NCBI GenBank assembly: GCA_021234155.1
Contig: JAJEKV010000002.1
Coordinates: forward strand, 13,415,039 to 13,479,038
Source of the DNA: Isoetes taiwanensis
Lineage: Eukaryota > Streptophyta > Lycopodiopsida > Isoetales > Isoetaceae
DNA: 64,000 nucleotides
Direction of reading: 5' to 3'
The stretch's first letter is position 1, and the number at the start of each line of letters is the position of its first letter. Positions 35,266 to 48,826 of this stretch are shown here, piece after piece. The notes under the pieces were generated by a model. That model ran no database searches, was not told where the DNA came from, and worked only from the letters and a program-made list of their open reading frames with translations. The position numbers were made by a program, and so were the translations under genes.

Positions 35266-35276
35266 GCTCGATACCA
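35266..35276 (-). promoter_or_regulatory. Primer-binding site of chromovirus A
   Basis: On the minus strand directly after the LTR lies TGGTATCGAGC, one base short of TGGTATCAGAGC, the usual plant complement to the initiator tRNA-Met 3' end. It fixes the orientation of the element. Confidence 0.75.
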
Positions 35277-35277
35277 A

Positions 35278-37619
35278 CCGGTGGGGCCGCCGCTAACCTC
35301 TCAGAATCGAGATCCCATCGATCTCTACCGTTGGATCTATATTTAACCGCTGTAACTCAAGAAATTAATACATGCATACTTAGGTAAAGAATTTAATCTT
35401 TATAATGCTCTAAGGTCCCAAAATTTATACTTGCCATTGCACGCCAAAACCCCACACAACAACCAAGTTTAAAAATAATTATAGTTTTAAGCCTCCATAA
35501 TGATAATAAGAATATTAAGCAAATATATGGTCTAGCAATCCACACACTCCTACTCTCGCCTTTCGCAGCCTTTGGCTACTTTCCCGAGCATCTCGCAGAC
35601 CGCTACACCATTTAACCACGGGGTTAGTCACACCTGACTATGTGGGGATCGGGGATTTAGAATATATCAAGCATCAATTACCACAAGCATTAACTTAGAA
35701 CAATAACTTAGCCTTTACCGTAACCCCCTCACCGCAATCCAAGTTACTAGTCCAACCAACATAAACACAATGCATAATTATGCTAAGCACAACCATTGCA
35801 ACTTGATTCTAGCATTAAATACCACATATACACTAGCCAAGCAACCATAGCATCAACATTGCAACCAATATTCCTCTGGTCCGAGCAAGGTCAACTCTTA
35901 CGGATGAAAGCCGTTGACATAGAGGCGGGTAACCACGGTGTACACACCCTTCCACGCCAAGGCCCAAAGATTGGAGGACCACTTATCGTGGCATGACGTT
36001 GTACCTTACGGCATTCAACGCCCGATGTTCAAAATACCATTTACATAGCACAGCAAAAACCGTGAGTCTAGACCATCGCACCTAGACTCCGCCCCGAGGT
36101 CTATATCAAAGAATTTCACCATATACAATTACATACAATTCACCATCATGCCCATGCCTTAACATATTCAACATCAAATACATTCCATAATTCACACTTT
36201 ATGTAACATGAAATGTCCAACCATAGCCTTAATAATGCAAAAATGCAACCATCATTAACGTCTACATTTTTCAAAAGTTCCCTAGCTATATTTAAGACTA
36301 TGTTAATGGTATTTAATCTATAGCATTTAAATATTATTATGCTCATTATAAACTTCTCCATAATGAGCACTTGTATCTTGGTTTTTATTTTCTTTCTTAC
36401 CTTAACTAATTTCTAAGGCTTTCAATATCTATAGCTAGATAACTTAGACTCTACATGTCGTGCATAAACAGCTTCTACTCTCTAACCTATTATTGTTTCA
36501 TCTTACCCCTCGCTCCTAGATCAATCAGGAACTCAAGGCCTTTTAACCACCCATCAATGTTTTTAATTTAAATTTAACCTTAGCTATAGCTTAAAACTTT
36601 TAACTTTATTTCTATTACTACCTTACTAACAAAACTAAACTAATTGTTAACATCTTTTTTTTCCTTTAACCTAACCCTAATCAAGCATGTGTGTAATCCG
36701 CCTCCGTCTGCTCCCCGGATATGGCCTCTGTGCCATCGAATCCATGCCAAAACTCCCTAGCTCCTCCCGATTTTGGTTGCAAGGAGGTTTTTTCGCCATT
36801 TCGCCGGGCCACCCAAATGCTAGATTCCGGATCAATTTTGAAAGCACCAAGATCATGGGATTTACAGCTGAATCTTGCTTTGATCTTCCTGATTCCTCAT
36901 TCCTTTTCCATTTCGGCCTCCCTAAGGCCCAAATCGACCCATTTTCTCATCACATTTCATGCTTCCAGATCATCACCGATACTGTGATCCCGTTATATAA
37001 ACGGCAAAGATGCAAGGGAACTTTTACGCTTTTAACACGCTTTTAACTCGATTTCAGCCATCCCTTTACCTTAATCCATCCCTCATGTTCTAATATGAGC
37101 TATTCCAAAGATTCTCCGCATGATCTAGATGCTTGTCTCACTTAGATCCGCGGATACTTTTTGCAACCGCCAATATGCCATCATAAAATACTTCCAAATT
37201 CAATCATGCAAGCTTTTTCCATATTCATGCACTTTTAGTTTAACTCTAAATCAATACTAAGTTTCATAACAATCCTAATCAGATCAACACAATTCAAGAT
37301 GCACAATTTTGTTACGCTTAGGAAAACCCTGTGTAAGGCTTGATCCCCACTGAATCCCCCGCTTTTGTTGCTTTTTCTCAAGGCCCAACACGCCTCCCAG
37401 AGCTTTGCACGCTGATTCGCCCCTTCAGCAATCCTCTCGAATCAATCTTTTCCCAATGCTTTTTCTCTCGTATTTATATTTATTTTTAACCACGATTTTG
37501 TCCGTGATAATCTCTACATATACGACGTATTTCTCTGCATGCGTGATATTTTGATTAATATCCCTTTGCATCTTTTAAATAAAATAATCCACAATTTACC
37601 TCAAAATCCTAGGTCCGCA
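35278..37619 (-). repeat. LTR of chromovirus A (5' LTR on the minus strand)
   Basis: Partner of 28309-30651; ends on the plus strand with ...CCTAGGTCCGCA, giving the canonical minus-strand start TG. It carries the same sequence blocks in the same order. Confidence 0.85.
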
Positions 37620-37725
37620 TGTAAATCTTGTCCTATCTCGAAATCGCTTTGTCCTATCTGAAACGGGCAACCTTTGATTTGAAGCCCTTAACAACTAATC
37701 CTTAATTTTTGGGCCTCTTTGTCTT

Positions 37726-38320
37726 TGTTAGTCCTCAGGCCTCCCGGTTCAGACTATTCATGCATAATGACGGACCAGGTCAAGCTCAAGGATCCACAGA
37801 CAGGCACGGGTCAGCCGTCAAAAGCCCAAAAAAGACTGCAAGCAGCACCACGCAATAAAAGCCCGGGTCCGCTACCAAGAGGCGCCATGACAAGTGATGA
37901 CCCACACCGCCTGTGGTCGGCCGGCGTGATTCTAGGTATTTCAAGAGGCACCGCCAACATTCCTCGCAGAATCAGGCCTCCTTCCGTGAGTCGGCACCGG
38001 AGATCAGTCCGAGTGTCTATATTGGGCCGTGAGGCCATTGTACTATATATATATGAGTAGAGCTAGCACATGAGTTTGGATGAGTTTTGAGTCTTGTCTC
38101 TCTCAGCCTTCTCTCAATTGCGTAGAGCTCATGTATGTTCATCATTGATATCAAGGAAGCTTATCATTTTCCTCTCATTGTTCTCTTTGTTCTGCTTTTC
38201 TTCTTCTTGTTCTTCTTTTTTGCAAATCCCGGCGTGACATAGTCCCCCGGATTCTCCTGTTAGATCCAAGGGTCCTCACAGAGGGTTGTCTTGCAGAGTC
38301 CCCAACCTGCACTTTAAACA
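37726..38320 (+). repeat. Left LTR of gypsy B
   Basis: Starts TGTTAGTC and ends TTTAAACA. Contains a TATA-like promoter block (CTATATATATATGAG near 38043) about two thirds in. Compared with the right LTR, differences are mainly indels in C/G-rich stretches. Confidence 0.9.
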
Positions 38321-38424
38321 CCGCCGCCACGGGCCGGGTCCGATTCGATTTTTCTTTCTTTCCGCCGCCATGTTCCGTCCTCAAACTTCACGCTGTAAGA
38401 ACTTCTTTCCTGCATCTGCCTCGC

Positions 38425-40230
38425 TTGGAGCGCCATCATCGGCGGGAAGTTGTTCGTGACATGTATGGATTCTTTCACGACATTGAGGGAGGCCACATTC
38501 TGCCTAGGGCCCGGCCGGCGCCACCCACCCCTCGCGGTCATGTCTCGCCCAAATTCTCCGCCCCAAATTGTCAAACATTGCTCACACCCTCGGGCCTTAT
38601 CACTATCGTGAGCCCTATCCGCTCCAACCGCTCAACCTTACTTTCATACCCCTGTAACATGCCTTCATCCATCACTCTTTCCGCCATACCGCTTTCACAA
38701 CCATCATCTCCTACGGGTGGACAGGATATCCACATCGCCTCTTTGCTCCTCCCCGTGAATTTCCTTCCCTACCTTTCCCACCGCTTTTCCCCGCTTACAA
38801 TCTTACGCACCTCAAACCCAATGATCGTGCACCTCCAAGATTTCCACCTCAGCCCACCCCTTCAACAGGTCTTTCCAAAGACCATACCCCTCCAACTCCA
38901 CCTCAATATCCTCACTATCATGTTCCCCGTCCAGCCCAAAGACTTTTACCTCTACCTTTCAGAATTTTTGCTGACTTATCCTACCTTTGGCAACACTAAA
39001 AGGCAAACCATTAGACCAAAGTGCTCGTGCCCATATGGAAGAATTTGAGGCTCGCTGTCCTAAATGGTCATGCTAACCTCAACTGAAATTTCACATCTTT
39101 TTTCCACCACATTGCGCGGTTCCCTCATCAATGGCTCATGTCCAACAAAAGCCACCGGAAACAAGATTGGTCCGAAATGAAACTGCGCTTTTCTCACTAT
39201 GGGACCATGGATGATGATCAACTTCATCTCAAGCAACTCAATGACCTTCAACAAGAGCCCACGGAGTCCGCCCGGGATTTTGCAGATCGACTTCACATTC
39301 TCGCTAAGCAAACTCAAGGAGTACCCCACACAGAGCCAGATCTTGGTCTGGTTTCTCCAAGGACTTCCTCCAGCCTATCGACTCATGATCAATACGCTAC
39401 CAAGACTTTGGAGCAAAGCTATCGATCTTGTCAATCACTCAAGAATGTTTCCTCCCGTGGCATGGCTCTTCAGAGCTCCCCTTTCATTCCACCCGCCATG
39501 GTTCCCCTGATCGCTGTTCAACCTCAACACGCCAACCGGGCGCAATGATCTGGTGCCATATCGCAGAAATATCAAGGCCACTTGGCTTAATGAGTGCAAC
39601 TCCACCAATGGCCCGCCTCATTGTAAACGATGCAACATGTGCAATCATGCCACGGAAGAGTGCACTCGCACTCATCCTACACCTTTCCGCAACAAGATGG
39701 TTTATCAAGTGCAAACAACACCTCAGCACCAATCGCACTATCAGCAGCCACCACTGCAGGCGCAACCCAATCAACTCTATCAAGAACAGAGCCACAACGG
39801 GACCCAACACACGCCCTCCTTTTGATCCTTCAAAGCTCGTTGTTATCACCGCCAAGAATGGGGTCATACCACCACGGCGGTCCTCAACTTCCACAAGTTC
39901 GTGCGCTTTCCTCGCACAAATCAGACCACATCGGTCCGCCTCACGGCTTACTAACTTTGATTGCCAATGGCAAACAAGGCCCAAGGTCCGTTCTTCTTGA
40001 AGCCACCTGCACCTCAAAGACTCACGCTTATCAACCAGCTCCCGCAAATCAACCTCGATGGATCAACAAGCACAGAAGAAATTTTTCAAGCTCTCAATCC
40101 TCCAGTCCAAAGCCATCAAATTGTGTTGGTTTAGTCTCACGCTGCACTGTATGCCACGCCCCTTAACCATTATTCCTAATGGCACGCTAACCCCGCTTTG
40201 CCGTCGACACAATTCCTCATGCGTAAGACA
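38425..40230 (+). pseudogene. Gypsy B gag
   Basis: The core gag domain is at 39138-39510: WSEMKLRFSHYGTMDDDQLH, ESARDFADRLHILAKQTQG, and in the next frame VWFLQGLPPAYRLMINTL. A CCHC zinc knuckle CKRCNMCNHATEEC follows at about 39621. A second knuckle-like CYHRQEWGH stands near 39.85 kb. Upstream Pro/Ser-rich frames from 38425 are probably the N-terminal gag region. At least four frame changes. Confidence 0.75.
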
Positions 40231-40241
40231 AAAGGTCCATT

Positions 40242-41091
40242 TTGCACTCGGACTTGAGAAACTCATGCCGAATGTCATGCCTAAAGTTCGCCAAAGCATT
40301 CTTGAACCTCATGCAAGCCGCCAAGGCCGCGACGCTGGCCAATGTTCATGCCACCACTAGAGCTCAACAAAGACAAGACGACCTTCCATGTCTCAACCTC
40401 CACGCCTCACCATATCCAAATATCGCCGCCGAGGTAGACCTACTCAAAGAAGTTGCCGCTTCCTTACCACGCACTCCCCGCACTGTGGATCCCGCAGATC
40501 CTTTTTCTCATGTGCCTTTGAACTCCAAGAGGAGGGCAAAAATCAAAATTCCTCTAAGTCTTGCAACGATTTTGAAACTCGTCCCGCCTCAAGGACCGTT
40601 ACTACTCCCCGATCGTTTTGGTTGGGGTTGTTGCTACCTCTACACCCACGGTACATGCCACGGTGGGCAATCAGAAGTCAACCATGTTCAAATTGATGGA
40701 GGTAGCGCAGCTTAATCTCATCACGGATAAACTCCGCAAAACAAATGGGCATCAAACAACTCTATCGTGTCCCCATATGACATCAAATTGGCCAATGGCC
40801 ATATCACGAGACCTCAAGGCGCCACGCCTCTTCTTCACATCAACATTGGTGATCTCAGATTTCCCTTGGAATTTGGTGTTTGGAAGGCCGGAGAAGATCC
40901 GTGTGATTATGAAATGTTGGTCGGCAGACCTTTTCTCCGCCAGCCAAGAGTATCCATTATCGGGCCACGGATCGCTTAGTCATCACAGATGGTCACCTCA
41001 ATGCCACCATGGATTTGGAAACAGCAAAATCATTTCCGCCGACAATGCTGAACCCTCTCTCCGACACCGACATTCTCGAGGACGCCCGTAA
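40242..41091 (+). pseudogene. Gypsy B gag-pol linker and aspartic protease
   Basis: Contains LEKLMPNVMPKVRQSI, NIAAEVDLLKEV and the active site HVQIDGGSAA near 40.68 kb. A flap-like region follows in another frame (SPYDIKLANGHITRPQGATP, FPLEFGVWKAGEDPCDYEML, GRPFLRQ). DGG for D(S/T)G is shared with the minus-strand fragment at 24.5 kb. Retroviral-type proteases cut the Gag-Pol polyprotein. Confidence 0.75.
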
Positions 41092-41699
41092 TATCTATCA
41101 AGTTCAGCTCCACCGCGAAGTCCGCCCTCGCCATCCTACCCCAATATGCTGATCCTTGGGGAGAAATGACTCTTGATCGTGACCAGGCGTGGGTGGCTGC
41201 TTTGCTTGACCCTTACCCGGCTCCTTGCAATCGATTCAACGTGTTGATCACTTTTCGTGATGCCGAACCTCTTGCCACTCTTTTTGTAGATGTACACGCT
41301 GTTATGAAGCAACCGCTTGATGACACTCACCACCTCTCTTTTTCACCACACGTAGCGCCACGCATCCCCGTTATGCTTCAACCTCCCGCCATATTGTCCA
41401 GACACGGAAGTTATCCCCCATATTCGCATTCTCGACGCCGAGATTGTGGACGAGGCAACAATCACCGTCCCAATTGCCGCCCATCTTCCGACACCCTATC
41501 GTATCAGGCCGCCACGCCTTCAAAAGTTCAAACACATTTTCACCGAGCTACAGAGATCTTCGGGGGATCAACAAAACCTTGGGGGAACTCACCATTCCTA
41601 CCAAGTCTGATGCACGCCCAGTCTAGCAACGACAAAGATCGCTCAACCCCATTACCGCGGATCGGCCAAGGCTTAAAATTGACAAACTCCTTGCCGCAG

Positions 41700-42890
41700 T
41701 TTGATCTATGAGGTCAAACATTCTCGAAAGTGGGTGAGCCCCATCGCCATTGCACTCAAACACAATGGTAAGATCCGCTTATGTGGACTACCAAAACTCA
41801 ATCAAAGCCACTGAGCGTGATCATTTTCCACTACCCTTCACGCACTGTGTTCGAAGAGGTTGCCGGACATGAGATGTACTCCTTCATGGATGGTTTTTCT
41901 GGCTACAATCAGATCTCAATCAAAGAATCTGATCAACTCAAGACTACCTTCACCACCCCGCGGGGCACTTTTTGCCTACAAGGTGGTTCCTTTTGGATTA
42001 TCAAACTCTCCATCCACGCTTCAACGATCATGCTCTCGCTTTTCATGATTTTATGAAGGAAAATCCCTTCTTGCAAATTTTTCAAGATGACTTCTCCGCC
42101 TACAGTTCCATGGCTGACCATTTGGATAAATTGGAACTCGCCTTTCAGAAATGTGATGAGTCCGCATTAGTCTCAATCCCGAGAAATGCACCTTTAAGGC
42201 CACTTCGTGTGTTCTCATTGGGACATGTGGTCAAGAAAGGTGTATCACCACGGATCCTCGCTAAAATCACCGTGGTGCTCAAGGCTCAAGCACCAGCCAA
42301 TATCAAGGAAACACGCTCTTTCTTGGGTAAGGTCAATTATTACTCCACCTTCATTCCCCGGACTCGCAGCCCATATTGCAAATCCCATTCATAAACTCAC
42401 GGTGATGAATCCACCGGGCTTGAATTCCCAGCGGATGTCGCTTTCCAACAGCTTGAAGCTTTTGCTTACTCAGCCCCTGTTCTTGTTCCTCCTCAATGGG
42501 ACAAGCCCTTTCATGTCCATGTCGATGTCTCGCCTTTGCTATTGAGCCGTTCTTTTTCAAGAATATGATGCGCATTAATCGACAAACCAAACCGCTTACG
42601 CCAAACGGAAACTCAATTCTCGCTGAACGCAACTACTCGCCACAGAGCGAGAAGCCTTGGGTTTAATTTTTTCAAGGCCCAACGCCTCCGCCACTATCTT
42701 TTGGGCAGCCGATCAAATTTTTGTTGACCACCGTGCACTTCTTTATTTGATCAACAAATCCACGCCCACGGGCCGCATTGCTCGTTGGGTCCTCCTTTCG
42801 CAAGAATTTGCACCTTTTGAAATTGTTCACAAGGTCGGGCAAATCTCATGTTGTCCCGGATTATCTTTCACGCATCCACACAGATGATCC
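41700..42890 (+). pseudogene. Gypsy B reverse transcriptase and RNase H
   Basis: RT blocks: GHEMYSFMDGFSGYNQISI, KTTFTTPRGTF, VPFGLSNSPSTLQ in the next frame, IFQDDFSAYS (the YxDD position reads FQDDF), and the thumb (ETRSFLGKVNYYSTFIP). RNase H: EREALGLIF near 42.65 kb, VDHRALLYLINKSTPTGRIA, FAPFEIVHKVG. Several frame changes of one base. Confidence 0.8.
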
Positions 42891-44290
42891 CTCCACCGGA
42901 GTCTCGTGACGCCTTTCCCCGACGCTCAACTCTTTTCGGGTCACGGCAACACCTCATTGGTTTCATGATTTTCAGCAAGATCTCCTCACAGCGCTTCTTC
43001 CACGTGAGAGGACGCCACGCCTTCCAGCCAAGCATCAATCCCGCCGACATCAATTTCTCCGCTGAGGTCCGCGGACTACACCATGGTTGTGTGCCATCTT
43101 TACAAAAGGGTAAGGATACCATCCTTCGACGCTGTGTTCTCCCTCATGAGGTCCCGTGATATTGTTCGAGAAGCCCATGAAGGGCTCTGAGGTGGTCATT
43201 TTCATGGAGACACCATGGCACGCGAAAAATCCTTCTTGCCGGGTTATTTTGGCCCACGCTCTTCAAAGACGCCACGCCCACGCCCAAGACGCGGTGATGC
43301 TTGCCGGCGGTGGGATGGCCCACGCCCGCGGACGCTCTTCCCCTTGACGCCGGTTGCCACGCCACTTCCCTTCAACAAATGGGGAATGGATTTTGTGGGA
43401 CCCATAGATCCTCCCCCGCTGCACACCCGCGTTCGCTACATTCCTCGTTCTCACCGACCACGCTACCAAATGGGCGGAAGCTTGCGCGACTTCCGCACAA
43501 CACCGCGGCAAGCACAACCAAGGTTATCTATCAACAAATCATCACGCGATTCGGGCTGCCCCACCTGAGCTGGTCGCTGATCGTGGTGTCCACTTTATCA
43601 ATCATACCATCAAGGAGCTGACGGATTATCTCCTGATACATCATCACAAGAGCACACCTTACTATCCTCAAGGCAATGGTTTGGCGGAAAGCACCAACAA
43701 GACTCGTCACAATTTCAAGAAAATTTGTGACGCTTTCTCAGACCGACCGGCAAAACAAGCTTCCCTATCGTTCTTTGGGCTTACAATACTTGTTTCAAAA
43801 TAGCTACGTGTCACACTCCTTTCAAATTGGTTTATGGTCAAGAAGCTCTAATGCCTTTTGAATACATCCTTCCAACACTCCGCTTTCAATCAAGCACGCC
43901 CATAATCCGCCCGGCCGTGACTCAAAGAAAGGGTCTATAAATTGGAACAGTTGGATGAACTTCGAAGGGATGCTTATATTCGTGTTCTTCATGGACAACG
44001 GTTGCAAAAATCTCTACATGACAAACGATGAAGACAAAAAAACATTCAAAAAGGAGACTTGGTTCTTCTTTATGATTCTCGACAAAAATTTTCCGGGTAA
44101 GCTTAAGTTTCATGGCTTGGCCCTTATCAAATTGTTCAAGTGGTTCAACCCAAGTTGTTTTCCAAATTGGCCGAAGTTAGATGGCACTCCATTACCTACA
44201 CCGGTTAATGGCTTTCCCTCAAAACATTTCATACCACAAAGAAGTGAAAATCAACAAACGAGATAGCCTCAAGATGCAAACACAATGATC
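42891..44290 (+). pseudogene. Gypsy B integrase
   Basis: The zinc-binding N-terminus near 43.13-43.3 kb is broken up over frames. The catalytic core shows NKWGMDFVGPIDPP with the first Asp at about 43.39 kb. The C-terminus near 44.04-44.27 kb shows KGDLVLLYD and FHGL..YQIVQVV in another frame. No chromodomain follows, unlike chromovirus A. Catalytic residues two and three are obscured by breaks. Confidence 0.7.
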
Positions 44291-47200
44291 GTGACTAAAA
44301 AGGCTGCATATTATATTATAGGTGAAATTTTTACAAAATGTGGGCAAGCCCTCAAATTTATTTCCGCTTATGGGCACCGCCCTATATACAAAAAACGGCT
44401 CGTGAGCCCTATCTACTAAGTCCTAAGAAGAAAACCCTCTACTCCGGGTTCGGAGCAGCAGGTGATGCGCAGGATGTGGTAGAGGTTTTGCTCGTGGTCC
44501 CAAATAAGGTGCGTAACCACTTCCATCGCTGTTGGTCTTCGGATCGGGATGTTCAGCCATCCCAAGACACCAGCCATCCATTCTCAAAGCCACGATTGTG
44601 GCAGCCCGCCAGAGGTCCGCATAATCCATCTTGCGTAATCCACTCCCCGACGCTTAGTGGGCATAGTACGCCCTCGCTCAAACCAAGAAGCAGCCCATGT
44701 TGAAGCGCCATCGGATGCCTTCGCTTCACTCCCGGTTTGTCTTATATAGCCAACTGAGGAACTCCTTGTCGACGTGGACCAATCACCAAAATCGCCAACG
44801 TGTTTGCAATGCAAGGCTGTTTCTAAAATGAGAATCTTTTCTCCCGCCGCATATCTAGCCATGGTACCTTCTGACACATTCCTTTTAATGATCTCCCACT
44901 TCGAAGTTGCCGACATTAAATGCCATTCCTTCTTTTTTCACTCGTCGAACATTAATGTGTGTCCTTTGGCCACCTGTCACATCCCATCATTCTCTCACGC
45001 CTCATCTCCACCGTTCATTACTTCTCCCTTTGTTGTTTGGGGACTTAGCCAAATTTTTGCCTCTCAATCACCTCCTTGGCATCTTTCGACACCTGGCCCC
45101 ATCAACGGTTGCAGCTTCGCCCTTCTCATGCCCCTTCGCCCACCTTTGCGCGCCCTAAACCTTTTCGTCTCTCTGCGCCTTCGCTTCGTTTCTCCGCTCT
45201 CCTTCTTCAAACAGTTCTTTTCGTTCGGACGCGCCGCCATGGTTGCCCCCAAACTTTCTACACTTCAAGCTTCTGCTCCAAGGGATGCGACTCTTTTCGG
45301 GTCTGTGTCTTTCTCGACGCCCACCTTTCGAGAGGCCCTTGTTGGTCCGAGTCGGGAAGTTGCGGAACGCCACAAGCTTTACGAATTTTCACAAATGGAG
45401 CTCCCGCCCAAACCGGCAAGAATTGCAAAGCAGTTCATCGCGACACATCGCCAACAGCCGGAAGGATTTGCTACTTGGTCGATGGCACCACCATTTTACT
45501 TACTCAAAGATTTGATTTCTCGTATTCCGCGATCCCTTTGCAAAACCTTCGGTCTCTTGGGCTGCTTTTACGGGACATGGACGCCACTTCAGCTTTGGCG
45601 CTCTTGCTTATCAAGCCAACCAAAGATCGCCACAATATTGCCAAACCACATGAAACTTTTGTGAAGTTTCGTATTTAAAATTGCTTGGGCATTCCATTAA
45701 GAACACCCACATCAATAAGCCATTTTATAATATGGTCATCACTGCCATTCACTCCACTCTGCATGTCGATTGGCCTCAGCTTTTATTCTACCGTCTTCTT
45801 CAAGAAGTAGACCGCGATTCGGCTACCCCTCCTCTCGCCTCTCGAAATTTCCGTGGGTGGCCATCTTCAGCCCTCATTCGCCATTATCTTCCTGTTCTTG
45901 AGAGCCCTTCCACTTCCCATACCTCCACTCAGCGCTCTCTGCATTCCCAGCGTCAAACTCAACAAGCTGTACCTTCACGCCAAACCTCCCCTCGTCCTGT
46001 TCAACATCCGACCATGCATGTCACTGTCTCCTCTTCTTCCTCTGAGGCCACGCCTTCCAATTCCCGTCATGCCTCTCAACAATCTCAGACAAGGCAGCAA
46101 CAGGGCCCTGCACCTCCCCATCCTCGACGCCCTCTGTACAAATTCTAGCAAGATGTTCAAGCCGGGCCGCCATGCAACTACATGCATCCGGGGAGGCTCT
46201 CATGATCTGGTGTTCAGCGTCCCTGGAGGCTTCGATCTTTGTTCAAAGAGACCTTCAAGCTGCTAACGCCCATGTTCAAACCTTGGAAGCCCAACTTCAA
46301 CAAAAGCATGCGGCTCTATTACAGGCCCGTATAGATCTCACGGTGCGTTGGGGATCGGACCAGCCTACTTACAGATCGGTAGGCTCAGCCCAACTGAAAT
46401 TCAGGACTTATTGGAACGTAACAAGTCCAAAGATACCCTCCCGGGTGAAAAGGAGAAACACATTGCTAAGCTAGACACCTTGTACTCGTGAGCTTTGTGA
46501 CAATTACAAAGACTCAAGTTCAAAAATCTCACCGAGCGCGGAAGCTCGACTCACCTCCCCTTGAAGCTCGCCTTTCCACGCCACCAATCGCTTAACGCCC
46601 CTCCGCATCGCCTTTTGAGGCTCGTAAAACAAAAGGTCATCGATGACGCCGGAGATTGCCACGCCGCCTCCATACCGGGCAATCCTCTTCACATGCCACG
46701 CTCGGTAAACGGGTCCGTGATCAGTCCCGCCTTTTGTTAGAAAAGGAGCATCGGATCCGCGGACCTTGAACATCAGCTCCAAAGCAAGCCCAATCTGGCG
46801 AGGAAGCCCAAACCAAACAGAGGGATATCTTGACATTGCCACCAACATCCCGGGTGGATTTCTACTCCTTCCAAGCTATCTTGACTATGTGGTGGCCCGA
46901 CGGCACCTCTTTCTTTTGAAATGGTACGCGGCCAATGGAAATGTTCATCAACAACCACTCACAAGTGTGGACTTCCTTCGATCCGGGCCGGATCTCTCTA
47001 TAGAAGACAAGGGTTTATTTTGTGCACTCTTAGTCTTTGATCAGCTCACGGTTGAAGATCCCGAATTAGTCATCTTTCCGTTGTTGTTCAGCCCATGGCT
47101 TATGTTTTTCATGACTTCTACCCGGGCGGATCTCCGTGATAAATTCCGGATGAGGCCCATCGTGTTTTTCGAGGCAACTCAATGCCGCTTTTGGTTGTTA

Positions 47201-48235
47201 TCACCAACCAACAAATATTTCCGTGATCCCGCCGGCCTCGACTTTTGAACAGGAGTACATGCCCGAATTGGCTCAAGACTTACCTCCGTGGGGTGTCGAA
47301 ACGTTGGAACAGTAAACAAAAATCGGGCGCACTCGATGATCTTGAGTTTGCCCAGATTTATATGCAAAGACTTGGGAGGCTACAATCAACTCCGCGGGCC
47401 TTCGGAAAGCAAGACCATTCCCACGGGTTGGGTCAATCCTCCCCGCCTATCAATTACTCTCTACTCGTAATGGGACCATTGGTGTCGTGCTTTTGATCAA
47501 AATCTTGTTCAAGCATTCGTGGACATGGCTCTGCGAACCCACGACACGGGCATGATTCCTCTCCATATGCTTCCTTAGGAGCCCCTCCCCGCCCACGGTT
47601 CCTTTCTTCCGATTGGCGCCTTCCCTTTTGGACGAAGGTCATGGATGGCCACGCTGGTCGACTACCAGATCTCCACGGATCTCCTCCTGGGATCCCCGAC
47701 GGTCGACGCCCAATTGGGAGGATAATGCCACTTTGGACACTACTGAAAAATTGGATTTACATCGGTAATGAGCGTGGTTGGCAAAAGCCCGGCCGATGCC
47801 TTGCATGGTCTTGATACCTTCTTGCGTATCGCCGCCACCTCACCGCACCCTTGGCCCAATCAAGCCGGGTTTCAGGTCGCTCTCAAATGCATCCCGCCGC
47901 CTCTTTAAATCGGCGGCGCCCAATCTTTTCATCGCAATCCGAATGCCGATTGCCGGTGCTTTCGGTCTCCAAACCCGCCTTCTCATGGAGTGCCGGTTTG
48001 TTCCTTCGCCGCCCATGCCGCCTCGAAGACATGGTGCGCTCTCACTTCCTCATTGAGGCCCATCCCGCCCTAGGGCTCAACACCCTCGACGCTCTTCAAA
48101 CACGCCAGACCTCATTGCTCATTACCATAATGGCGCTCGACCTCATTCCTCTGCGGAAGATCACTTTCCGATCGCTGGTTTCCCACCCTCGAAGCAATTC
48201 CTCCCTTTCTTGACCGAGTGTCATTTGGTGGGGAG
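44291..48235 (+). other. Extra region between integrase and 3' LTR of gypsy B
   Basis: Nearly 4 kb separate the end of pol from the right LTR. Plus-strand coding-like stretches include 45239-45664 with its frame partner (MVAPKLSTLQASAP, CYLVDGTTILLTQRFDFSYS), 45681-46148 (IKNTHINKPFYNMVITAIHS and a long Ser/Pro/Gln tail), 46172-46474 and 46766-47248 (GGFLLLPSYLDYVVARRHLF). Two pieces join well by one-base shifts near 45.66 kb. I see no signal peptide or convincing transmembrane anchor. Athila- and SIRE-type elements carry an additional gene at this place, so a third gene (env-like or of another type) is the best reading. Its function is unknown to me. Confidence 0.5.
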
Positions 48236-48826
48236 TGTTAGTCATGTGCCTCCCGGTTCAGGACTATTCATGCATCTGACGGACCAGGTCAAGCTCAAGG
48301 ATCCATGGGCATGTGCACGGGTCAGCCGCCAAAAGCCCAAACAAAAAGACCAAGCGGCCAGACCACCTAGCCAAAGCCCTGGTCGCTACCAAGAGGCGCC
48401 ATGACAAGTGATGACTGGCCACCGCCCGTGGCGGGCCGTGATTCTAGGCATTTCAAGAGGCACCGCCAACATTCCCAGAATCAGGCCTCCTTCCGTGAGT
48501 CGACAAGAGATCAGTCCGAGTGTGTCTATATTGGGCCAGAGGCCATTGTACTATATATATGAGTAGAGCTAGCACATGAGTTTCAGATGAGTTTTGAGTC
48601 TTGTCTCTCTTCAGTCTTCTCTCAATTGCGAGAGCTCATGTATGTTCATCATTGATATCAAGGAAGCTTATCATTTTCCTCTCATTGTTCTCTTTTGTTC
48701 TGTTTTCTTCTTCTTGTTCTTCTCTTGCAAATCCCGCGTGACATAGTCCCCCGGATTCTCCTGTTAGATCCAAGGGTCCTCACAGAGGGCTGTCTTGCAG
48801 GAGTTCCCGAACCCAGACCCCAAACA
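48236..48826 (+). repeat. Right LTR of gypsy B
   Basis: Starts TGTTAGTCATG directly after a purine tract and ends CCAAACA followed by the GTCTT duplication. It contains the same TATATATATGAG block near 48555. Confidence 0.9.

Larger units (their letters stand above)
28309..37619 (-). mobile_element. Ty3/gypsy chromovirus (family A), both LTRs, degraded
   Basis: Two direct repeats of about 2.34 kb enclose a 4.6-kb internal region. On the minus strand this carries a primer-binding site, gag, protease, RT, RNase H, integrase and a C-terminal chromodomain, in that order. The order integrase-after-RT marks Ty3/gypsy and the chromodomain marks a chromovirus. All frames are broken, so it is not autonomous. 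I could not fix a target duplication; the outer ends have been blurred by indels. The element abuts the family-B gypsy, whose left LTR starts 107 bp to the right. Confidence 0.85.

Noticed and set aside
39484-40047. 187-codon minus-strand frame in gypsy B gag
   Set aside because: Antisense of gag; no domain, and the sense strand carries the zinc knuckle.
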